This document shows, in pieces, positions 58,999-64,000 of a stretch of DNA of 64,000 nucleotides (position 1 is its first letter; every line of letters starts with the position of its first letter). The notes beneath the pieces are model-generated. The model was not told where the DNA came from. It saw only the letters and a program-made list of their open reading frames with translations, and searched no databases. The stretch covers positions 124,001 to 188,000 of the forward strand of contig NZ_JAIOAB010000003.1 of the NCBI RefSeq assembly GCF_019890635.1, given 5' to 3'. The translations under genes were made by a program, and so were the position numbers. The DNA comes from Streptomyces sennicomposti. Lineage in GTDB: Bacteria > Actinomycetota > Actinomycetes > Streptomycetales > Streptomycetaceae.

Positions 58999-60096
58999 GT
59001 GGCAGGCAAACCGGTCAGGCCCGTGAACGCCATCGACCAGACCCGGCGGATGCTCTCCCTGGTGACCTATCTCCGGGAGCGCCCCGGCGCCCGGATCGAG
59101 GACGTGGCGCGCGCCTTCGGCATCACCGAGGACGAGCTGGTCTCCGACCTCGACGTGCTGCCCATGTGCGGCACCAGCTTCCGCGGCGGCGACCTGCTGG
59201 ACATCGACACCGACGGCGAGCGCATCTGGTGGCACAACCCGGCGGCGCTCGGCGCGGACGCCGCCGAGCCGCTGCGGCTGGCCGCCGACGAGGCCACCGC
59301 CCTGCTGGTGGCCGCCCGCGCGGTGGCCACCCTGCCGGGGCTGCGCGAGAGCGACCGGCAGGCGCTGCTGCGGGCCACCGCCAAGGTGGAGACCGCGGCC
59401 GGCGAGGCGGCGGGCGCCAGCTCCCGGCTGTCGGTGACCTTCGAGTCCGAGGGCGGCGTCTTCGCCGACGTGGACCGGGCGATCTCCGAGCGCCGCCGGC
59501 TGTGGATCCGCTACTACTCGCCCGCCCGCGACGAGGTCACCGAACGCGAGATCGACCCCATCCGCCTGGTCAGCGTCGGGCACACCTATGTGGAGGCCTG
59601 GTGCCGCCGTTCCGAGGCGCGCCGCACCTTCCGGCTGGACCGGGTCGCCGAGATCAAGATCCTCGACGAGCCGTCCGCGCCGCCCGAGGTGGAGCTGCGC
59701 GATCTGTCCGAGGCGCTGGTGCAGCCCGCCGCCGAGGACCCGGAGGTCGTCGTGGAGGTCGGTCCGGGCGGTCGCTGGGTCGCCGAGTACTACCCGCACG
59801 ACAGCGCCGATGAGCTTCCCGACGGCGGGCTGCGTATCACCCTGCGCACCCCCGACCCGGCCTCGCTCAGACGACTGGCGCTGCGCCTTGGCCGCGACGG
59901 CCGGATCGTCGCGCCGCGCGAGCTGGCCGACAGCGCCCGGCGGGCGGCCCACGAGGCGCTGGCGGCGTACGACGGCGTCGACGCCGAGGACACCGCCGGC
60001 GGCGGGCAGACGGAACGCCCCGGACCCGCCGCGGGCGGCCGGGCGGTGCACGACGGGCCGGACGGGCGGTACGACAGGCAGGAGCAGGGACTGTGA
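58999..60096 (+). CDS. pafC: WYL-domain transcriptional regulator PafC
   Basis: The 365-residue partner of PafB has a winged helix (about 8-75), a WYL domain (about 160-230, RLWIRYYSPARDE and SVGHTYVEAWCRR) and a C-terminal extension. The last ~40 residues are Gly/Asp-rich and dispensable-looking. It begins with GTG 18 nt after pafB. Its stop overlaps the start of the next gene by 4 nt (GTGA at 60093), so a small zinc-site protein is translationally coupled to it. Confidence 0.93.
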   Translation: MAGKPVRPVNAIDQTRRMLSLVTYLRERPGARIEDVARAFGITEDELVSDLDVLPMCGTSFRGGDLLDIDTDGERIWWHNPAALGADAAEPLRLAADEATALLVAARAVATLPGLRESDRQALLRATAKVETAAGEAAGASSRLSVTFESEGGVFADVDRAISERRRLWIRYYSPARDEVTEREIDPIRLVSVGHTYVEAWCRRSEARRTFRLDRVAEIKILDEPSAPPEVELRDLSEALVQPAAEDPEVVVEVGPGGRWVAEYYPHDSADELPDGGLRITLRTPDPASLRRLALRLGRDGRIVAPRELADSARRAAHEALAAYDGVDAEDTAGGGQTERPGPAAGGRAVHDGPDGRYDRQEQGL

Positions 60097-60386
60097 GCGA
60101 GTCGGCGACGACCGGGGTGACCGGGATGTCGGTGGCGGCCGCGTTCGCCGGGATGCGGAGCGTGGCCCCCGTGGTGTTCCGCGCGGGCTGCCCCGACTGC
60201 CGGGGCCGCTTCGAGCTGGGCGCGAGCGCGCTGCGGCTGGCCATCGGCGCCAGCAGCCGCACCACCTTCTACTCCTTCACCTGCCCCGACTGCGGGGCCG
60301 CGGTGCGCAAGCCGGCCGGCGAGCGGATCGTCGAGCTGCTCACCGGCGGCGGGGTCCGCACCCTGCGCCTGCACTCGACGGTCTAG
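60093..60386 (+). CDS. Small protein with two CxxC zinc-site pairs, coupled to pafC
   Basis: The 97-residue protein has CPDC (Cys33 and Cys36) and CPDC again (Cys64 and Cys67), spaced 28 residues apart, enough for one zinc ribbon. The rest is a short basic-hydrophobic N-terminus (TGMSVAAAFAGMRSVAPVVF) and a tail EAVRKPAGERIVELL-like. No named family is recognised, but similar proteins follow pafC in other streptomycetes as I recall. Its GTG overlaps the pafC stop by 4 nt. A DNA- or RNA-binding role is only a guess. Confidence 0.8.
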   Translation: MSESATTGVTGMSVAAAFAGMRSVAPVVFRAGCPDCRGRFELGASALRLAIGASSRTTFYSFTCPDCGAAVRKPAGERIVELLTGGGVRTLRLHSTV

Positions 60387-60389
60387 GCT
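60384..60389 (+). promoter_or_regulatory. -10 box of the small membrane-protein gene
   Basis: TAGGCT begins in the stop codon of the zinc-site gene (TAG at 60384-60386) and ends 7 nt before the next ATG, with no Shine-Dalgarno. Confidence 0.4.
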
Positions 60390-60396
60390 CAGGGTC

Positions 60397-60591
60397 ATGT
60401 TCTGGCCGATGCTCGCGGTAGCCGCGGGGTTCCTGGGTCTCGCCGTCCTCGGTGTGTTCGCCGTCCGGGTCTTCGTGGAGGCGCGCCGGCTCGGCCGGCA
60501 GGTCTCGGAGTCCGCGCACCGGATCAGCCGGGCCGCCGAGGAACTGGAGCGGGCCTCCCTGAGCGCCGCCCGGGCCGTGGACTCGCTGTGA
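60397..60591 (+). CDS. Small single-span membrane protein
   Basis: The 64-residue protein begins with a membrane segment (about 4-27, PMLAVAAGFLGLAVLGVFAV) and continues with an amphipathic cytosolic helix rich in Ala, Glu and Arg (RLGRQVSESAHRISRAAEEL). The pattern is reminiscent of small DUF948-like helical membrane proteins. No function is known. It lies between pafC and tatA on the same strand. The start is likely leaderless. Confidence 0.72.
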   Translation: MFWPMLAVAAGFLGLAVLGVFAVRVFVEARRLGRQVSESAHRISRAAEELERASLSAARAVDSL

Positions 60592-60912
60592 GCCCGACGG
60601 CCGGTTTGTGCCGCCCCGGCGCCGCGCACCTGTCGCACCGCCCCCGCCCGCGCGCCCGTCCGGCGCCGTGCGCCGCGCCGGGGGAGCCGCGCGCCGCAGA
60701 CGGCTTCGCACCTGTCATGCTGTCGGCCCGGACAGGTACGCTGCTCGGGCGGACCGGAGAACGAGGCCCGGACCGCGGACGGGAGTACGCCCGGGGATTG
60801 CCTCGCGTTCACCCCTGAGCGTTACGATCGCTGCCAGAACGACCGCTCGGACGCAAGTCCGGCCGATCGGACAGCATCCCACCCAGCCGCCTCGGTGAGA
60901 AGGTAAAGACTT

Positions 60913-61194
60913 ATGTTCGGAAGGCTCGGAGCCCCCGAGATCATTCTCATCCTCGTCGTCATCATCCTGCTGTTCGGCGCGAAGAAGCTTCCGGACATGG
61001 CGCGCTCGCTCGGCAAGTCCGCCCGGATCCTCAAGAGCGAGGCCAAGGCGATGAAGGAAGAGGGCCGCACGGCCTCCGCCCCGCCGCCGGCCGGCGACGA
61101 GCAGCCCCCCGCGCAGCGCACCATCAAGGCCGCCCCCGGCGACGTGACGAGCTCGCGCCCGGTGAGCGAGCCGTCGGACACCACCCAGCGCTGA
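60913..61194 (+). CDS. tatA: Twin-arginine translocase subunit TatA
   Basis: The 93-residue protein has one N-terminal membrane helix (about 5-23, [20 protein letters not shown]) ending in the conserved FGAKKLP hinge, an amphipathic helix ([17 protein letters not shown]) and a flexible Pro/Ala/Ser tail. It polymerises into the protein-conducting part of the Tat system for folded, cofactor-containing proteins such as the molybdoenzyme near the left end of this window. GAGAAGG precedes the ATG. tatC starts 47 nt after its stop. Confidence 0.95.
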   Translation: MFGRLGAPEIILILVVIILLFGAKKLPDMARSLGKSARILKSEAKAMKEEGRTASAPPPAGDEQPPAQRTIKAAPGDVTSSRPVSEPSDTTQR

Positions 61195-61241
61195 CGCACG
61201 GCCGGACGTCACCGGCCTGCCGCACGAGATGAGGACGTGGG

Positions 61242-62207
61242 TTGCTCAAGCCTGCCCGCAAGAAGGAGAAGGATCCCGAGGGGCGGATGCCCCTCACGGA
61301 TCACCTTCGTGAGCTCCGCAACCGGCTCGCGAAGGCGTTGCTGGCCATCGTCGTGGTCACGATCGTCGCCGCCTTCTTCTACTACGACATCATCAACTTC
61401 CTGACCAAGCCGATCCTCCACTCGGTCGGCTGCGGGAGGACGTTCCAGGAGCTGGCGAACGCCAAGGCCCCCGCCGACACCGGCAGTACGGGCAAGTGCG
61501 CGCAGATCACGATCAACGGTCTGCTGGCGCCTTTCACCATGGCCCTCCAGGTCTCCCTGATGGCCGGTGTCGTCTTCGCCTCGCCGGTCTGGCTGTACCA
61601 GCTGTGGGCCTTCATCGCCCCCGGCCTGCACAAGCACGAGAAGAAGTACGCCTACGCGTTCGTCGGCACCGGCGTCCCCCTCTTCCTCGGCGGCGCGTTC
61701 TTCGCCTACCAGGTGCTGCCCACCACGGCGAAGGTGCTGCTCGACTTCACGCCCGCCAACGTGAACAACCTGCTGCCGCTGGACGACCTGCTGCAGCTGG
61801 TGACGCGCATGGTGATCGTCTTCGGTCTCTCCTTCGAGCTGCCGCTGCTGCTGATCATGCTGAACCTGACCGGCATCCTGACCGGCCGGCGCATGCTCGG
61901 CTGGTGGCGCGGCATGATCATCGGGATCACCGTCTTCGCGGCCGTCGCCACGCCCAGCACCGACCCGGTGTCGATGCTGGCGCTCGCCGGCCCGATCTGG
62001 GTGCTGTACTTCGGCGCGGTGGTCTTCTCGCTGCTCAACGACCGCCGCAAGCGCCGCCGCGACGAGGCCGGCCCCGCCGACGACGAGGCCTCCGACCTCG
62101 ACCTCACCCCCGAGGACATCGGCGAGATCGAGTCCGTCGGCGCCGCCCGCGCCCTGCCCGAGCAGAGCAGCGGCGAGCGGATCAACGGCTACGACGACGT
62201 GACCTGA
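61242..62207 (+). CDS. tatC: Twin-arginine translocase subunit TatC
   Basis: The 321-residue protein has six membrane segments and the cytosolic N-terminal PLTDHLRELRNRLAKA, the TatC signature that binds the RR signal peptide. The second periplasmic loop is long, and the C-terminus is acidic. I chose the TTG at 61242: it follows GAGG at 7 nt, and sequence similarity starts with LKPARKKEKDPEG. It is the second gene of the tatAC pair. Confidence 0.94.
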   Translation: MLKPARKKEKDPEGRMPLTDHLRELRNRLAKALLAIVVVTIVAAFFYYDIINFLTKPILHSVGCGRTFQELANAKAPADTGSTGKCAQITINGLLAPFTMALQVSLMAGVVFASPVWLYQLWAFIAPGLHKHEKKYAYAFVGTGVPLFLGGAFFAYQVLPTTAKVLLDFTPANVNNLLPLDDLLQLVTRMVIVFGLSFELPLLLIMLNLTGILTGRRMLGWWRGMIIGITVFAAVATPSTDPVSMLALAGPIWVLYFGAVVFSLLNDRRKRRRDEAGPADDEASDLDLTPEDIGEIESVGAARALPEQSSGERINGYDDVT

Positions 62208-62252
62208 CCCACGGCCCGCCCCGCCCGCGCCTCGTCCCGCGGGCGGCCGGTC

Positions 62253-62320
62253 GCCCGCCGGTCGCCGAAAGGCGTCCACCCGCCGGTCGCCCAAGGGCGT
62301 CCACCCGCCGGTCGCCGAAG
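62253..62320 (+). repeat. Three ~25-bp direct repeats after tatC
   Basis: GTCCACCCGCCGGTCGCC followed by AA-GG recurs three times (the first copy is shorter at the left). The third copy enters the arm of the terminator hairpin. Confidence 0.7.
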
Positions 62321-62357
62321 GCCGGCCGCTCGCCACCACGAGCGGCCGGCCTTCGGC
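62314..62357 (+). terminator. Perfect 19-bp terminator after tatC
   Basis: Arms 62314-62332 and 62339-62357 pair perfectly around a 6-nt loop, between tatC and the helicase gene. Confidence 0.88.
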
Positions 62358-62432
62358 GCGTCCGGGCCCGGCGGGGCGATCACGATATTGATCGTCCCGT
62401 TGTCAGTGCGGCCCGGTACGCTCGAAAGCACG

Positions 62433-64000
62433 ATGACAGAGGATCTCTCACCGGCCGAGCGGTACGCGGCAGCGCGCAGACGAGCTGCCGAGCAGGCCAC
62501 CGCGCTCGCGGGCTTCCGCGAGCTGTACGACTTCGGCCTCGACCCCTTCCAGATCGAGGCCTGCCAGGCCCTCGAGGAGGGCAAGGGCGTGCTGGTCGCC
62601 GCGCCCACCGGCTCCGGCAAGACGATCGTGGGCGAGTTCGCCGTCCACCTCGCCCTCCAGCAGGGCCGCAAGTGCTTCTACACGACGCCCATCAAGGCGC
62701 TGTCCAACCAGAAGTACTCCGACCTGTGCCGCCGCTACGGCAGCGGCAAGGTCGGCCTGCTCACCGGCGACAACAGCCTCAACTCCGACGCCCCCGTGGT
62801 CGTGATGACCACCGAGGTGCTGCGGAACATGCTGTACGCCGGCTCCCAGACCCTGCGCGGCCTCGGCTATGTGGTGATGGACGAGGTGCACTACCTCTCC
62901 GACCGCTTCCGCGGCGCGGTCTGGGAGGAAGTGATCATCCACCTGCCCGAGTCGGTGACGCTGGTGTCGCTGTCGGCGACCGTGTCCAACGCCGAGGAGT
63001 TCGGCGACTGGCTGGACACCGTCCGCGGCGACACCCAGGTGATCGTCTCCGAGCACCGGCCGGTGCCGCTGTTCCAGCACGTGCTGGCCGGGCGGCGGAT
63101 GTACGACCTGTTCGAGGAGGGCGAGGGCCACAAGAAGGCCGTCAACCCCGACCTCACGCGGATGGCCCGCATGGAGGCCAGCCGCCCCTCCTACCAGGAC
63201 CGCAGACGCGGCCGGGCCATGCGCGAGGCGGACCGCGAGCGCGAGCGCCGCCAGCGCTCCCGGATCTGGACGCCCAGCCGTCCCGAGGTCATCGAGCGGC
63301 TGGACGCCGAGGGCCTGCTGCCCGCGATCACCTTCATCTTCAGCCGCGCCGCCTGCGAGGCCGCCGTCCAGCAGTGCCTGTACGCGGGCCTCAGGCTCAA
63401 CGACGAGGAGGCGCGCGACGAGGTGCGCGCCCTGGTCGAGGAGCGCACCGCCGCCATCCCGCGCGAGGACCTGCACGTCCTCGGCTACTACGAGTGGCTG
63501 GAAGGCCTGGAGCGCGGCATCGCCGCCCACCACGCGGGCATGCTCCCGACCTTCAAGGAGGTCGTCGAGGAGCTGTTCGTGCGCGGCCTGGTCAAGGCGG
63601 TCTTCGCCACCGAGACCCTCGCCCTCGGCATCAACATGCCCGCCCGCTCGGTCGTGCTGGAAAAGCTCGTCAAGTGGAACGGCGAGCAGCACGCCGACAT
63701 CACCCCCGGCGAGTACACGCAGCTCACCGGCCGGGCCGGCCGCCGCGGCATCGACGTGGAGGGCCACGCGGTGGTGCTGTGGCAGCGCGGCATGAACCCC
63801 GACCACCTGGCGGGACTGGCGGGCACCCGCACCTATCCGCTGCGCTCCAGCTTCAAGCCGTCGTACAACATGGCGGTCAACCTGGTCGAGCAGTTCGGGC
63901 GGCACCGCTCGCGCGAGCTGCTGGAGACCTCCTTCGCCCAGTTCCAGGCCGACAAGTCGGTGGTCGGGATCTCCCGGCAGGTGCAGCGCAACGAGGAGGG
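62433..64000 (+). CDS. Ski2-like DEAD/DEAH-box helicase, N-terminal part (runs off the window)
   Basis: At least 522 residues are visible, and the frame is still open at the right edge. Motifs in order: Q-like FGLDPFQIEAC, Walker A APTGSGKT, TPIKALSNQKYSD, DEVH box VVMDEVHYLSDRF, motif III SLSATVSN, and motifs IV to VI including FATETLALGINMPA and QLTGRAGRRG. This matches the Mtr4/Ski2 family RNA helicases encoded next to tatC in actinobacteria. TACGCT lies 10 nt upstream of the ATG at 62433. The protein probably exceeds 900 residues in full. Confidence 0.93.
   Translation, partial: MTEDLSPAERYAAARRRAAEQATALAGFRELYDFGLDPFQIEACQALEEGKGVLVAAPTGSGKTIVGEFAVHLALQQGRKCFYTTPIKALSNQKYSDLCRRYGSGKVGLLTGDNSLNSDAPVVVMTTEVLRNMLYAGSQTLRGLGYVVMDEVHYLSDRFRGAVWEEVIIHLPESVTLVSLSATVSNAEEFGDWLDTVRGDTQVIVSEHRPVPLFQHVLAGRRMYDLFEEGEGHKKAVNPDLTRMARMEASRPSYQDRRRGRAMREADRERERRQRSRIWTPSRPEVIERLDAEGLLPAITFIFSRAACEAAVQQCLYAGLRLNDEEARDEVRALVEERTAAIPREDLHVLGYYEWLEGLERGIAAHHAGMLPTFKEVVEELFVRGLVKAVFATETLALGINMPARSVVLEKLVKWNGEQHADITPGEYTQLTGRAGRRGIDVEGHAVVLWQRGMNPDHLAGLAGTRTYPLRSSFKPSYNMAVNLVEQFGRHRSRELLETSFAQFQADKSVVGISRQVQRNEE

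Noticed and set aside
60588-60818. 76-codon frame overlapping the small membrane-protein stop by GTGA
   Set aside because: The protein is Arg/Pro/Gly/Ala-rich with no structure or motif, and the coupling is probably chance; tatA has its own leader further on.

Overview
The window is high-GC actinobacterial chromosome, almost certainly from a Streptomyces. The evidence is third-position G/C codon use throughout, many GTG starts, two chaplin genes, mycothiol ligase, a complete Pup-proteasome locus, PafBC and a gyl-type glycerol operon. The gene order matches what I remember of the S. coelicolor segment around SCO1631-SCO1685, read in reverse; that match is from memory and was not computed. Nothing looks like a prophage, integrative element, IS, CRISPR array or biosynthetic cluster. 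This is core-genome sequence with a few unusual genes and several local repeat arrays.

Layout, left to right. 0.4-4.8 kb: a conserved helical-repeat protein, an APC amino-acid permease, and an overlapping pair made of a membrane-targeted molybdopterin oxidoreductase and its cytochrome b. 4.8-8.4 kb: a gluconate module (SDR dehydrogenase broken by one frameshift, GntP permease, gluconokinase) divergent from a FadR/GntR regulator. 8.5-12.4 kb: a YchJ-like protein, a DUF1876 protein, a phosphoribosyltransferase-hydrolase fusion, tRNA-Leu(GAG) and an M20 peptidase. 12.4-13.8 kb: chaplins chpH and chpC. 14-22 kb: a DUF5703 protein, an acidic conserved protein, a RecD-like protein with a degenerate ATPase site coupled to an aldo/keto reductase, an F420-type oxidoreductase, a ferritin-like protein and CorA. 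22.2-27.3 kb: a histidine phosphatase, DUF3090, an SCO1664-family kinase-like protein, mshC (mycothiol biosynthesis) and a PAC2 protein. 27.6-33 kb: glpF-glpK-glpD under IclR-type GylR, with matching operator-like sites at both promoters. 33-37.8 kb: metH and a HAD phosphatase with a strong leader hairpin. 38-45.4 kb: a solute-binding lipoprotein, a NarL-type regulator, a RecB-like Fe-S nuclease, a site-2 protease, tRNA m1A methyltransferase and a secreted protein.

45.4-60.6 kb is the Pup-proteasome region: a ferredoxin (divergent), arc/mpa, dop, pup, an endonuclease VII-like HNH gene, prcB, prcA; then a LacI regulator and MFS exporter; then pafA, two FKBP isomerases, pafB, pafC and two small unannotated proteins. 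PafA ligates Pup to substrates, Dop removes it, Arc unfolds the tagged proteins into the PrcAB chamber, and PafBC is the DNA-damage regulator normally encoded beside this system. 60.9-64 kb: tatA, tatC and the start of a Ski2-like helicase that runs off the window.

Two regulatory themes recur. Many genes carry a TAnnnT box 6-8 nt before the start codon, which suggests leaderless transcripts. Strong perfect hairpins lie between many convergent or successive units. The most interesting items are the HNH nuclease gene inside the proteasome operon, the kinase/phosphatase/Zn-protein block beside mshC, the phosphoribosyltransferase-hydrolase fusion, the RecD-like protein with a lost Walker A and a QAG repeat, and the collagen-like segments in ChpC and in the molybdoenzyme.
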